NCBI RefSeq assembly: GCF_009727055.1
Contig: NC_052350.1
Span: 18,783,394 to 18,847,393, forward strand
DNA from: Benincasa hispida
Taxonomy: Eukaryota > Streptophyta > Magnoliopsida > Cucurbitales > Cucurbitaceae
Direction of reading: 5' to 3'
DNA: 64,000 nucleotides
Under the pieces are notes generated by a model. The model worked only from the letters and a program-made list of their open reading frames with translations. It had not been told where the DNA came from and did not search any database. Shown in pieces: positions 32,869-44,932 of this stretch. A program made the position numbers and the translations under genes. Position 1 is the first letter of the stretch. Each line of letters opens with the position of its first letter.

Positions 32869-33142
32869 TCATTTAACCAAGTAATTAACCACCTGATTCT
32901 GTGAGCACCTTGTATATCTGAACTGACACATAGTCCCCCTCGAATAGACCTCCATAATCTCCTCTACTAACGAACGAACATTCATCAAATTGACCTCCTG
33001 AGTGATCAAAAGATGTGTCGCAATCAGACAATCAAATTTATTAATAATGATCGAGATAAGCTTACAAGAGATAATAGCCTTCAACCCATCAGCAATAGTC
33101 AAACCTCCAACAATAACGGATCGAAATCCCCATGCACATACA
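32869..33142 (-). pseudogene. LINE RNase H-like domain, C-terminal half
   Basis: The reading frame CAWGFRSVIVGGLTIADGLK... runs through FDCLIATHLL, VRSLVEEIMEV and FRYTRCSQNQVVNYLVK to a stop at 32869. This pattern (G-F-R-x-V-I-V, R-x-x-N-x-V-x-x-L-x-K) is the plant RVT_3/RNase H-like domain at the end of L1-type LINEs. The N-terminal half is at 36316-36486. Confidence 0.75.
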
Positions 33143-36100
33143 TGAAGGAACCGGTGAAGGTTTAGAGCAGAAGCGGGGATCCGCCCAATTTTTACAGAAC
33201 ATTCAATTTTACAGAATAATATAGAAAACTATACATTTAATTTAAAATTGCAACATGCTAATTATAATTTAGAAAAGAAGATAAGGAGATACTAACCCTT
33301 GAAGATCTAATCTTCTTCACGTAATCCTCATCTCCAAAAAGTAACAAACTGTAATGTACCCGAACCCCTAACTGGCTACCACCACGAAAGTTTCCTCTCT
33401 ATTCTCTAGGATGAGAATCCAAGGAGTTATGTGAGCTCTTGGTTTTTGGAAGAGAATGAAAATTGAGAGGAAGGAGAGGGTTAGATCAGAGAACTTTTTT
33501 TCTGAGAATTTTTCTGTCAGTTTTTCACACAAAGCTTTCTCTATCAAACTTAGGAAGAAGGAGGTTACAATCCTCTGCATACCCACTCATGCACGTTGTA
33601 GAGAGAAAAAGGGGAGGCAGTTACAACTCCATCCCAAAATAATATTTTTCAAAAAATAAATTAATTAAAAGAAAAAATATTTTAATAAAACATTCATATA
33701 TATTTATATGGTAACCACTTTATCATATAATATATATTAAACTTTATGTTATATCAAATATAACATATAACCTATAGTTTAATATTGTATCAAATACAAT
33801 ATAACCTATAGTTTTCATTCTCTCATTAATGCACGGTATTTAATATAAATCTCATTTATACTAAATTTAATTATATGAATCCAATTCACATAATTAATAT
33901 TTGAATCATATTCAAATATTTATTTCATCTCAAAACTTTATATTATAATGTATCATATACATTATAGTACTTATATCAATATAATTAAATTAAATTAATT
34001 ATATCACATATAATTAATTTGAACAATTCAAATTAATCCAAAATTGATTCTCATTTAATCCCTGTAGAGTTACCGACGGAACCTCATGGACCGGTAGATT
34101 AAAGCTCAAATGGTATTTGAATAATTAATTAAACTTCTTCAATTAAATTATTCGAGTTTAGTTAATTATTCAACATCCATTAACTGTTAGGTGATAGGAT
34201 AAAAGATGTGTTATTTTCCTCTTCTTAATTCTAGGTCGTTATTATGTTTAATGTGTTTATTTGATGATTTTGGAGGTATTGAGCGTCTTGGAGATAGAAT
34301 CAGTCGTTATGAACTATTTGGGGTTAATTTGGAGCAATTAGGAGCTAATTTGAGCAACCGGGCTTCAAAAGGACGTGAAAGGACAAAAATGCCCCTGGAT
34401 GGAGCGTTGCAATGCTACAAGGCAGTAGCTACTTGTTGCTAGAAAGTAGAGTAGTGTTGCAACACTCTAGTTTTTTGTCTGTGCAGCCTTGCAACGTTGC
34501 GACGACTGCTATATAACACCATTGTTCGATTTAGGGCAAAGGAATTGACCCCCAATCAGCTCCTAAGTCGATTTCTCCCTTTCTCACCTCTTCACTTATA
34601 TTTTTCTCCTTTTTCTCTCCCTATCTCATGTAACTAATGAAACGATGTTGGGATTTATCTTATCCATCTCCATGGAAAGGTAAATTCTAGCTATTTTCTA
34701 GTTTAGGAGAATTTGGAACAATGTAATTTTTTGGAGTTTTGTTTGAATGTAATCTTTTTGTTCTTGTTTATGAGTTTCAATCTGAATTTTTTGTTTTATG
34801 AATTGCATTATTTTATTGTTGATTGACAACCAGTGATTTTGTTGTGTGATTCTAATGTTTGGAGATTGCCTTGTAATATGTGACATAAAGTTATAGGTTA
34901 ATCCCATTGGAAGCAATAGGTTAGTTAGGCTTGCGATTCATTAGGCCTGAGATATGTTGCCTAAAAAGAATAGTATTGCTCTTATCAACCTAGAGAGAAA
35001 TCGTATTGAATGTTTGATTAGACGTTAGAAGTCGAACACTCGTCCTAGCGTTATCCCTAGATATGGAGCGGATTCATTTTCTATGCATGTTTATTAATTA
35101 AGTAATTAGGACCATCAATTGGGATTCAAATCAATTGGGCTAGGCATAATATAGAAACTAAAATTGCATTTAAACAACTCAATGAACAAGAATTACATTG
35201 GTCAATTCTGTTTCCCTTAATCTAGATCGTTTCCTTTAATTGCATTTCTATCTTTTATTTTCTCGCATTTTATTTTCATGCACTTTCAATTATCAATCCA
35301 CACCAAACCCCAAAATTTACCACTTTAACTGAAAACAAGCTTCGATGAACTAATCTTTCGCGCTTTCTTGAGGTTCGACCCCAGACTTGCCGCTTGTACT
35401 TCCAGTTGGTATAAATAGTTCGTTCAGTGATTTATAAATTTTATTTGTGTAGCAAGGGTTTATGGGTGACGGTAAACTCGATCCTAACATCGGATACTCC
35501 ACAAAAGATCGACAGCTGCACTCTTCGCACTACAGATATATTTCTGTGTCCATTGGATATAACCGAGCAACAGCGTAACCTTTCATAAATTGCTCGTAAA
35601 TACAGCTGGGCCAAATTGTTCAAGCCCCGAAATCAGTCTTTAAAAGAGCAATTTATCTACTAACTCCAACCTTGGGGAATGAGTGAATTTCGTCTTGTGT
35701 AGCTGTGTTCCCAACTCCCCAATCAAACGAATCCCGAAAATGGTAGGCTTGTTGAGTCAACAATCTAGCCACTCTCACCTATACAAATCAAAGGACCGCG
35801 TTCATAGGCAAGAGTTCACAACTCACTTAGGATTTAGGACATGTCACCTATGGTCATCCTGGTGAAACATAAATCTCAGTTATGAACAACGTTATATAAT
35901 AAGACTAGTCATTTTGTGGTCTGATCTTATACAGACTCTTTTGTATAGAATACCTCTGCTCACATGTCCCCACATGAATGATTAGGATCAGATCATTTGT
36001 AGCACTTTACAACAATTGTAACATTTACAAAGTGGGTCGTATTCGTAGTGTCACAAAGATGAAGTATCCAGCCTTATCCATCTACTACAAACCATTTAAG

Positions 36101-36315
36101 TTATCACTTAAACAAGATCCACTATATGTCTCTGAATACATGTTTAAGCTACAGAAAATAATCTTGGATGTTAGTTTATTGGTTTGTGGGTTAATGTCAC
36201 TAAATGTCAAATAAAACATCTCATATTTTATTAAATAAATAAAATGTTTATACAATACAATTACAAACTACAGAACCCTTCGAGATTTAGGACATCAACC
36301 CCAATAATACCAACA
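33143..36315 (-). mobile_element. Copia-type LTR (solo) inside the LINE
   Basis: Minus-strand start TGTTGGTATTATTGGGGTTG at 36315 and end CCTTCA at 33143. Net length is about 1.87 kb after removing the nested Gypsy LTR. The ATTGGGGTTGATGTCCTAAA start and the GCTCGTAAATACAGCTGGGC block are shared with the COPIA-4 LTR and, more distantly, COPIA-2. The flanking LINE reading frame runs on both sides, so no internal Copia region remains. No TSD is evident (ATACA against TCTCA). Confidence 0.65.
34192..35489 (+). mobile_element. Solo LTR, probable Ty3/Gypsy, nested in the Copia-type LTR
   Basis: 1298 bp, TGATAGGATAAAAG to GATCCTAACA. Flanks are TTAGG and TCGGA, a 5-bp TSD with three transitions. 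The host LTR is continuous across the site (ATTAACTGTTAGG then ATACTCCAC). It has no ORF. GAGGTTCGACCCCAGACTTG near the 3' end parallels the TTCGACC block in the other Gypsy-type LTRs, which suggests plus orientation. Confidence 0.65.
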
Positions 36316-36486
36316 TCTCACGCCTCGAAGCATCCCTTCACAATCATGAAGGACACAACCCAAAGCCCCCACACCTCCCTCTCTCTGTCTCCACCCTACA
36401 TCATAGGATAAAGACAAGGATAGGAAAGGGGGAGGCTGCCAGCGAGGGATATTCACATCCTTCAATCCACCCGCCCGAAGATCAGG
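36316..36486 (-). pseudogene. LINE RNase H-like domain, N-terminal half
   Basis: Minus-strand translation gives IPRWQPPPFLSLSLSYD then GGVGALGCVLHDCEGMLRG. The W-x-P-P-P lead-in, the first Asp and the G-x-G-x-x-x-x-D-x-x-G block fit the RVT_3 domain. Joined to 33142, about 30-40 residues of the domain, including the expected conserved Glu, are missing, so the LTR insertion was accompanied by a deletion. Confidence 0.7.
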
Positions 36487-36509
36487 TGCATAAAGATGGA
36501 TGCATCTTG

Positions 36510-38517
36510 ATAAAGCATAATTATTGATATTTATTTTGAAGGTATATCTATATATGCTCTATCTCTTTCTTTTATTAATTAGTTTATCTTCTAATTTACA
36601 CATTATATCTCTCTCACTTGGTAGTTTTCTAAAATATTTTTTTTGTTGACAATATGTAGTATGTAAGCATTGAGCATCTGACCTCAAGGTCAATAGTACA
36701 ACTTTTATGAAATTTGAGCTATGTTTCAGTTGAGAAACGTTATACCAATCAAAAAATGCACGATATGATAGGATTTAAACTTGCTCTTCATTGAAGCAGT
36801 TACAAATGTTTTAATTTGTCGATTCATGTGTGTTTGATGACATTTTTTTTCCAACTCTTCCTTGCATAGTATTAAAGATTCTATATTGGAAAAAATGGAA
36901 AGTCCTCACATCTTTATAATATACATGAGTTACTCTTCTAATTGGAACCCTTAAAGTTATACGGGTATTTGGTAAAAAAAAAAAAAAAAGACTCAAGAAT
37001 AATGAACTCAAAAATATACTATCTTAGAGGGTCATGTTGAGAATCCTACGTTGAATGAATCAAGAGAGCTCACAATCTTTATAAAATCCATACGTTATTT
37101 CTCAATTCGATCAAAAAATAGTAAACCCAAAAGAGAAACGATCAACACCTCATAATATTTATAAGATATATACCCAAATCATTTTATTGTTAATTGGATT
37201 TTGAGATAGAAACTTTATTAAATACATATATCGGGTTTATGTAAAGAAAAGGAAATGTTTTTGCCCCCTAAAACTCCTTTCTTAAATATAAAATTTCCCA
37301 TTAATATCATTTTACACTTACAAAAACTCGATAACTAATATCTCATATCCCACTTTATCTACCTACATTTTTTTTTTTTTTTGTCCATATATGATAAATA
37401 CTTTCATTAATTTGTTTCCATATTCATTATTAATTCTATTGCAATAATATGAATATATAGTCATACAACTTATTCTTCCAAAACATCCAAGAACCAAAGG
37501 CCAAGCATTAAACATTTATATTTCAGCCAACAGAGAGAGAAAAGTCATATATATCCAATAAAATGTTTTGATCAAAATACTATTTTGTTTGAAGTTTATT
37601 TAATGGTAGATTATGTACTTTTAGTGGGGAAAGTTATTCTACTTTCAATAAATTTTAAATTTAGCCTCTAATATTAGTTTACTGATAATATTTTAAAAAT
37701 CTTTTATTATCTATTAATGTATTCCTTTGTATGAAAATTATTATTATTATTATTTAATTAATTTTCAGTAAAATTAATTTCTAAAAATTAAATTTAAGAT
37801 TTATTGAAAATATAATGACTAAAGTTTGACACTTAAAAGTATATATCCAACCAAATTCAAAATATAAAGATTAAAATGATATTTTAATAAATATTTTACC
37901 GTATCAAACATTTAATAGCAATCATAATTTAAAATTTTTAATACATTAAATGTCAACTTCCCAAAGTTAAGGATATCATTTATTAAAGGCAATGTCTCAT
38001 AAATACTAAATATTATGATATCTATTTATTGCTTCCCATAGCTTTTATTGATCCTTTCAAAATCTTAATATGCGGTTATCATTTTACGCAATCATTTCAA
38101 CCAAAGCCTTAATTAACTTTATTCAAGCTAAGTCATATTTTAAATATATAAATGATTGAATAAATTATAAAGTTTTGTGTCGTTTACAAGAGTAAATTAA
38201 AGTTAATGCACTCAAGACAATTATAGTTAAATGCCTTAATTATGATGATGACGATATGCTTTCTAATTTGTTGATTATTTAATTTGTAACACAAATATCT
38301 GTGTGCGTAGTGCACTACACAGTAGATCAAATGATGCAAAAAAGCATTAGCATTTACTTGTATAACTTTATTTTAAAGTAAAAATATCAATGAACACATT
38401 GAATGAGTAGATTAGCCTAATCATATATTATAAGTTCGGGATAAAAGATAACCTCATCATAGCTCAAGTAGAATTTCTACCTCTACTTTTGTGGTTGAAT
38501 TAATAATAATAATAAAT
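36510..38517. other. AT-rich intergenic DNA with degenerate repeats
   Basis: No gene is seen. At about 36870-37180 three decayed copies of a unit with TTGGAAAAAATGGAAAGTCC / GAGAGCTCACAATCTTTATAA / CTCATAATATTTATAAGATA follow one another. They recall the transcription-start part of small Copia LTRs. The remainder is poly(A)/poly(T)-rich. Confidence 0.5.
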
Positions 38518-38966
38518 TTTAAATCTTATTTTAGTCCCCTAAAATTTAAAAAACTATTGTTTTAGTCCTTAAGCTTTTAGAAAGTATTTATTTTGATTTC
38601 TGCTATCAAGATTTTATTAACTCTATGATGAAATTGCGTCTAGTATGTATTGAATAAAATAAAGGTGAAGTAAAATGGCAATAACCAATACGCAAAAATA
38701 ATGAACAACCAACATATTGAACACAAAATGACTTTTGAGTTCTATCGAAAATCGGTTTACCAACTAGTTCAAAATTGAAATCCTACATTGTTTAGCATGA
38801 CTAACTTATTTAGCAGTCTAGTCATATAAAAATACAAGTCACCTCATCATCTTGTTTAAGAGTTAATAGAATTTTAATAGCAATGACCAAAGTAAGCACT
38901 TTTTAAAAGTTGAAGAACTAAATAGAACAAGCTTCAAAGTTCATGGATCAAAATAGGATATAAACC
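38518..38966. mobile_element. Fold-back/MITE-like element with about 95-bp inverted repeats
   Basis: The left arm (about 38520-38620, TTTTAGTCCTTAAGCTTTTAG, ATTTTATTAACTCT) is mirrored by the right arm (about 38865-38960, AGAGTTAATAGAATTTTAAT, GTTGAAGAACTAAATAGAAC). There is no ORF. Long TIRs without a transposase suggest a Mutator-type MITE or fold-back element. Confidence 0.6.
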
Positions 38967-39257
38967 TAATAATAACAACGACAACAACAATAAAATAAAC
39001 GTGATAAAAAAGATTCAACATATTCAGAGGTTAGGCAATGATTAGGTGCAATCTAAACTGCACCTAATCTCATACTCCCATTTTTTGAAAAAAAAATGAC
39101 CATGTGGTCATTTTTTATTGGACGGCTCCCTGGACTACTCCTATATTATGATCTTTCTTTAGGGAGTCAGAGGTGTTTTGAGATATTGCCCCCCCTCTTT
39201 TTTTATCTATATATATTATTAGTTGTAAAAATATGAAAATTAACAAAATTGGATAAT
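38967..39257. other. AT-rich spacer
   Basis: No ORF, RNA gene or recognisable repeat boundary seen. Confidence 0.5.
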
Positions 39258-39262
39258 GCTTC

Positions 39263-41332
39263 TGAAGGAAGTCTCAAACAAGAGTATCCATGAGCGGATT
39301 CGGATCTTTTCGATTTTATTGTGACCAAATTATCACACATATATTCTGACAAACAGATATACATTGTAACATTAATTATAGGCATGCTTTAACAAATAAA
39401 GTACATAAAGACTGCATAAACGTACCAGTTGAAGACTATCTTCAATCGAACCCAGTCCAGCGGAAGCAAACTCCTCTATGCTCCTTATCGTCTAGCAATC
39501 AGTTGCCTAACAACACCATGATCGTCTACACAAACGGCAGCACACGAACCAACAACAACCGGGGATGACACCACCACTCGAAGCCCTCGGTATTCTCGGA
39601 GTGAGAATCCAAAGAGTGGACTTTGATGAAATTGGTAGAGGTAGGAGGAAAAGACGATCGTGTAGTACAAACAAACAAGTGGGAGATAGTAGATGACTAT
39701 TGTATAGTCGGGTGCTTGTTGTTTAGAGAAAGGTACACGATCTGTAGATTTTACTTAGGGATCGTCTAGCAAATAGTAAGCGATCGTTTAGAAATCACGT
39801 GCGATCATTTAGTGTGCGGGTGTGCGATCGTTTAGGATGATGGGCGCTATCGTATAGGTTTTCAACGTAAAACGATCGTATGGATTCACATCGTGAGCGA
39901 TTTTCTTGTGTCTCTTACAAAATGAAACCAAATTTCATTTTATTCTTCAGTTACAAGAACCGAAATCAATCTTCCCATTTTCGCACGATTCAGGAAAAAT
40001 TCTCTGCCAATTATCTCATAAGCACCTAATTAATTAAATAATGAATATAATCATATTATATTCTTAACCTATAGTTTGATATCATATATCTACTATAGTA
40101 ATTTCTCCTCTACTTGATATAAATCATATTTATATTCGATTTCCTCCAAAATAATGTATCTCATACATTTAGTCAATTATATCTATATATATACTAGTTC
40201 AATTATATCATATATAATCGAACTCCCTCTTGTCAATTTGAAATTTTCAAACTAACCCAAAAACTGATTCTCAACTTTACCCAAGCTACCAAGGGACCTT
40301 ATGGACTTATGACTCGAAGCTCCAACGGTACGTGAATAGCTGACTAAACTCTTTAGCCACGAGATCCACTATCCATTAACTGTTAGACATTCCACTAAAA
40401 GACCAACAGTTGAACTCTTCTTACTACAAATATATTTCTGTGTCCATCAGATATAACCAATCATGAGTACGATGACCCTTCAGATGCTCGTAAGTACAAC
40501 CATTTTGCCCCTGTAGTTACATCTCACTTCTTAAGTATCACTGATTCCTCTAATGAACAATACAACATAGTCCAACTATGTGTGAACACCTCTCGGGCCA
40601 AGAGAAGGTGTGTAGCGCCACATTGTTTAAGAGAATCGGCCCTTAAGGAAGCTATCTATCTACTTACCTCTGCTTCAGGGAAGGAGTGAATTCCATCTTG
40701 TGTAGCTGAGTTCCCAGCTCCCAAATCAGACGAATCCCCAAAGTGGTAGGTTTGAGTCGGCAAACCTGGCCACTCACACATGCCCATACAAATTAAAGAA
40801 CTGCCCTCAATGACAAAAGTTCCCAACTCACTCAGGATTGAGGTCATGTTACCTATGGTCATGCTAGTGAAGTGAAGTCTCTGTCATGAACGGTGTTATA
40901 TAACGAGACGTTAACACTTCGTGGTCAGGTCTTATACAAACTCTTTGTATAGGACGTCCCCGCCCACATGTCCCCTACACGAATGATCATAATCATAACA
41001 TCTGTGACAAGTCACAACACTTGTGACCATTCTATAAAGCGGGCCGCATCCGTAGCGTTACCAGGATAAGGTTTCCCTCTTACATCCATATACTACAGAC
41101 CATTTTGGTTATCACTTAAGACGTGATCCACTTGTATGTCACTACATACATGCTTAAGTTACATCCAGATAATCAGAGATTTTAGGTTTATTGATTTGTG
41201 GTAAAGCAAGTAAAACATTTAACTGAGCAAAATCAAGATGTGAAGTAAATATCATATACTATACATCACAAGCGTTCATACAAACTGTTTACAAACTACA
41301 GGACACGAGACTTTAGGGCATCAACCCCAACC
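39263..41332 (-). mobile_element. Solo LTR of the COPIA-2 family
   Basis: Left edge TGAAGGAAGTCTC, right edge CCCCAACC, 2070 bp, matching both COPIA-2 LTRs throughout. Flanks GCTTC (39258-39262) and ACTTC (41333-41337) form a 4/5 TSD. No PBS, gag or pol is adjacent. It contains the CGATCGTTTAG cluster at 39735-39870 and shows the empty site corresponding to the 21990 insertion. Confidence 0.8.
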
Positions 41333-41386
41333 ACTTCAATGGTCCAACCTCCCATGGTTAGTTATATATATAGTGATGAAATAGTC

Positions 41387-41680
41387 GAATTTCAAAGACT
41401 CCGTTTGGAAACTATTTGGTTTTTTTTTTAATTTAAACATATTTCATCCACAATTTTTACAATGACTTGCATTTTTCTTAAGTACATTGGTTGAATTTTT
41501 AGTCAAATTTTAAAAACAGAAAAAAAAAAAACAACTTTTTGAAAGCTACTTTTTTTAGTTCTCAAAATTTGACTTAGATTTTTAAACTGTTGGTGATTTG
41601 GGTTGGAAATAATGTCCATAGACTTAATTTTCAAAAACAAAAATAAAAAACAAAATAATTATTAAATTCACCTAGATGTT
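41387..41680 (-). mobile_element. MITE, family M5, copy 1
   Basis: Begins GACTCCGTTTGGAAACTATT and ends AATAATTATTAAATTC. The reverse complement of 44623-44932 aligns along its whole length, including AACAACTTTTTGAA and TTTTTAGTTCTCAAAATTTG. TIRs are about 20 bp; no ORF. Confidence 0.6.
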
Positions 41681-42154
41681 TCCGTTAATTTATAAGTTTC
41701 GGGTTGATTGCTTCTCAATTAATTTTTTTTTTCCCCGAAGTTTTCCTAAACAAAAATTTATTGATCTGCCATAATTACAAGCACTAACTAAAAAAGGTTA
41801 TAAATATTTTAACAGTTGATACAAAATATTTAATGTAGCATTTGATAAGTATATATACTGTTTTCAGTCAAATATTTTTCGAACAAATATACTTGAAAGA
41901 TATTATTGAAGTGCTTTGCAGAACTTTTAGAAGTAAGTTTGATTTGATTTCAGATTAAACTGCTTAAGGTGAGTTTGATATTACTTTTAGCCAATTATAA
42001 ATATCTTACATAGCCAAAACTAAAAGGGATTTTTTTAAATTTAAATTTACTTTGAAGTGCTAAGAAAAGTATTTATTAAAAAAAATTAAAAAAAAAAAAA
42101 AAACTCTATTTTTAAAATCATTTCTAATTCCTTATCTTCAACCTCCTTAACTAG

Positions 42155-42624
42155 GAGGAAATATATTTTTTGTCCCAAGAATTGTCTATTTCCATTTAGT
42201 CGCTCGTTAGATTTTAAAAATATTGCATAATTAGTCTTTAAATTTGAATTTGATTTCAGTTCGATCTTTAGGTTTCAAGATTTACACTTTACACCTTGAT
42301 TTTTACTAAATACTCACTTGTCGTCTATAGCGTTAATGTCTCTATTAATTAATTAAATTTCACTATTTTTCATCACTATTAAAAATAAATTTAAAATTTT
42401 ACTTCATAATTATTTTAAATTAACTATATAAACATTAATATTATTGATTAAAGTGAGTATATTTAATTGAAAAATCAAGGTTAAAAATATAAATCTTGAA
42501 ATCTTTTAGACTATGATGAAACCAAACTCAAAAACTTAAAAGACTAATTATGTAATATTTCCATACCTAGAGACAAATGAAAACTAGACCCAAAATAAAA
42601 GGATCGAAAAGGTATTTTTTTTCC
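42155..42624. mobile_element. Fold-back/MITE-like element with long inverted repeats
   Basis: Left arm TTTTTTGTCCCAAGAATTGT, then CATTTAGTCGCTC. The right arm is its inverse: GAGACAAATGAAAACTAGAC, CCAAAATAAAAGG. It resembles 47001-47566. There is no ORF. Confidence 0.55.
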
Positions 42625-44622
42625 GAATCTAAAAGTCAAGTTAAATTAATATATAAAAAAGGTCAAGTTAAATTCACTTTTTTTTTAAGTTTTGTTCAAT
42701 GTTAAATTCACTTATAGCGTGTAGGAAATATAATTGATTTTAATTCTTTTTTCAAAAGTACTAAAATAAATATGTAGTATATAAAAAAGAGAAAACAACT
42801 ATTATCATTCAATAATAATGTTGTATGGTACTTAAAAAAAAGTTGTATGCGCAAAATATTTATAATAATAAAATCCTCTAAAGAAACATTATTAATTTAA
42901 GCATGAACATGTGCATTTTGTATATTTTGATGTAGCAATTATATATAATTTATCGTTAAAATTAAGATTAGCAAAGAATATTCCCCATATAATATGATAT
43001 ATGCTTATTGTTGTTGGGGAAAGGGCAGCCACAAGAGAAGGCCATTGGGCATGAAATATGTCCTTTTGATAAAGGAAATTCTATTTAATTTATTTGCAAA
43101 GAAAAAAAAATATATATCTTTTGAAGCTAAAATTTCTGCACAAATTATAGGCCAAAAGAACAGTTAAGATATAATTTTGATAATTTATTTCATTTAATCT
43201 GTCTACTAAAAGATTTTTAAAAATAACCTTTGTTGTTAATTTATTGTTAAATTTTTCCACGAAAAATTTCTCTTTGATAATATGAGTTTTGGCATCAATT
43301 TCAATTTTTTTCAGTATATGTGTTTTCGATCTCAAAATTTTTAGCTAAAACGATCGTATAAGTTTAAATTTTAGAGAAAAATGCATTTTTCAATAATTTG
43401 ATTTTAAATTTTAAAATGAAACATTTTTTTCTCCTAAATTTTGAATTTAGATTCTATTTAGATTTAGGTTTTTAAACAATATATTTTTAATCTTGAATTT
43501 TGAATTTATTTTGAACGTGGTCGGATTTCTAGATTTTACTTGTTTTTGGTCAATGAATTAATTAGAAATAACTATTACTTGTTTTTGGTTCAATGAATTA
43601 ATTTGAAATAATTATGCAAATTTTCAGTTAGTGTTATTAGTAACTCATGTTTTTTTCGTATAAATAATTTTTTAAATAATGATCGTGGGCATAATAATAC
43701 AATAATTAGTAGGTAAGCTACCTAGCCTTTTATTTTCTCAACTTTAATTATTAAATTTTTCTGTAATACATTTCCTCTTTGAGATTTTTAATTCAACATC
43801 GATAAGTTATAAATTAAAATTATCTTAATCAAATCGAGCATAACACAATTAGTGTAATGTACTAAAAATTATAAGGTCTATAGTTTGAATTCTTCTATCC
43901 TGATTATATTTTTAAAAAATAAATTATTATAAAAAAATTAGAAAAGAAAATTATGATTGAATTAAATAAGGAACTAGACATATAAATATTTATTTTCTTG
44001 TCTTTTTTTTTTTAATAATAATATGGGTTAGAACTAACTAGCTAAATCATAATAAATTTATTAAAATTTTCAAAACTTTTTACCAAACTCATTTTCAGGT
44101 ATTATTAAGATATGATTAATTTCTAACCATTTTAAATATTTTTAATCAGTTCAGTATCATATTGACAATGTGATTAATTAGAGTTTATGTTTATCTTAAA
44201 TGATAAGTTTTAAAATTGATTGTGGGCATAATAATTCAATTAGTTGGTAAGCTATCAAGCATTTTATTTTCTCAACTTTATGATAATTTCTTATTTCATC
44301 CTCATCAATCAAACCTCTTGGAAATTTACATTTTAGATTTGAAAAAATAAAAATAAATTAAATTATATCAACACTAAATATAAAGAGACGAAACATTTTG
44401 ACAGGAGAATCTTTTCACATGATGAACCAACGGTTGGAACTCAACCAATTTAATTGCTTCTCTTTTCTGATTTTTTCAAAGTGGATAGTACAAGTTTTGA
44501 CTTGAACATTAGTTCTTTAATTGAATATCTATTTTAATCTCAATATTTCTAGTTAAGACAACAAAATATATACAAAATATATTTTCGACCTATTAAGTAT
44601 AGATTCAATTTAGAATCAAAGA
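42625..44622. other. AT-rich intergenic DNA with local repeats
   Basis: No gene is supported. The block at 43415-43625 is a diverged copy of 44938-45128 (shared TTTTTGGTTCAATGAATTAA). The block at 43682-43742 is a diverged direct repeat of 44219-44281 (shared GTGGGCATAATAATNCAAT then GGTAAGCTA). An 81-codon minus ORF at 43090-43335 has AT-driven composition and no family resemblance. Confidence 0.55.
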
Positions 44623-44932
44623 CCCCGTTTCGTAATCATTTTATTTTTTATTTTTTTAAAAAAAAATTAAGCCTATGGATACCATTTTCACCTCAAATTT
44701 CTTTCTTGGTTATCTATTTTTTACCAATAATTTAAAAAATCAAACCAAATTTTGAGAACTAAAAAACTAAGATTCAAAAAGTTGTTCTTGTTTTTAGAAT
44801 TTGGCTAAGAATTCAATCATTATACTTAATATAAGATGTAAATAACATTATAAGAAATGTGGATGATATAGACTTAATTTTAAAAAAAACAAATACCAAA
44901 AACCAAATAATTACTAAACGAAGTGTAAATTT
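44623..44932 (+). mobile_element. MITE, family M5, copy 2
   Basis: Begins GACCCCGTTTCGTAATCATT and ends AATTACTAAACGAAGTG, which are imperfect TIRs. It is the inverse orientation of the copy at 41387. A TCAAAG precedes the TIR in both copies. The superfamily (hAT or Mutator) cannot be fixed from the TSD. Confidence 0.6.

Larger units (their letters stand above)
32792..36486 (-). mobile_element. 5'-truncated LINE (L1-type) split by an LTR insertion
   Basis: On the minus strand it ends in a 26-nt A run (T run 32794-32819). It is bounded by a 22-bp target duplication with two mismatches (32770-32791 and 36487-36508), of the form TGCATAAAGAT-NNN-TGCATCTT. Excluding the LTR at 33143-36315, only about 520 bp of LINE remain, encoding an RNase H-like domain and a short 3' UTR. 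A long TSD next to poly(A) and 5' truncation are hallmarks of target-primed reverse transcription. Confidence 0.8.

Noticed and set aside
35365..35381. tRNA gene or SINE from the GGTTCGACCCC B-box-like motif
   Set aside because: No A box lies at the right distance upstream and there is no acceptor stem; related motifs lie at the same place in other LTRs.
38280..38335. GTGTGCGTAGTGCACTACAC palindrome as a transposon end
   Set aside because: A short palindrome without a matching partner or TSD nearby.
43090..43335. 81-codon minus-strand ORF
   Set aside because: Lys/Asn/Ile/Phe-rich composition expected by chance in AT-rich DNA; no family resemblance.
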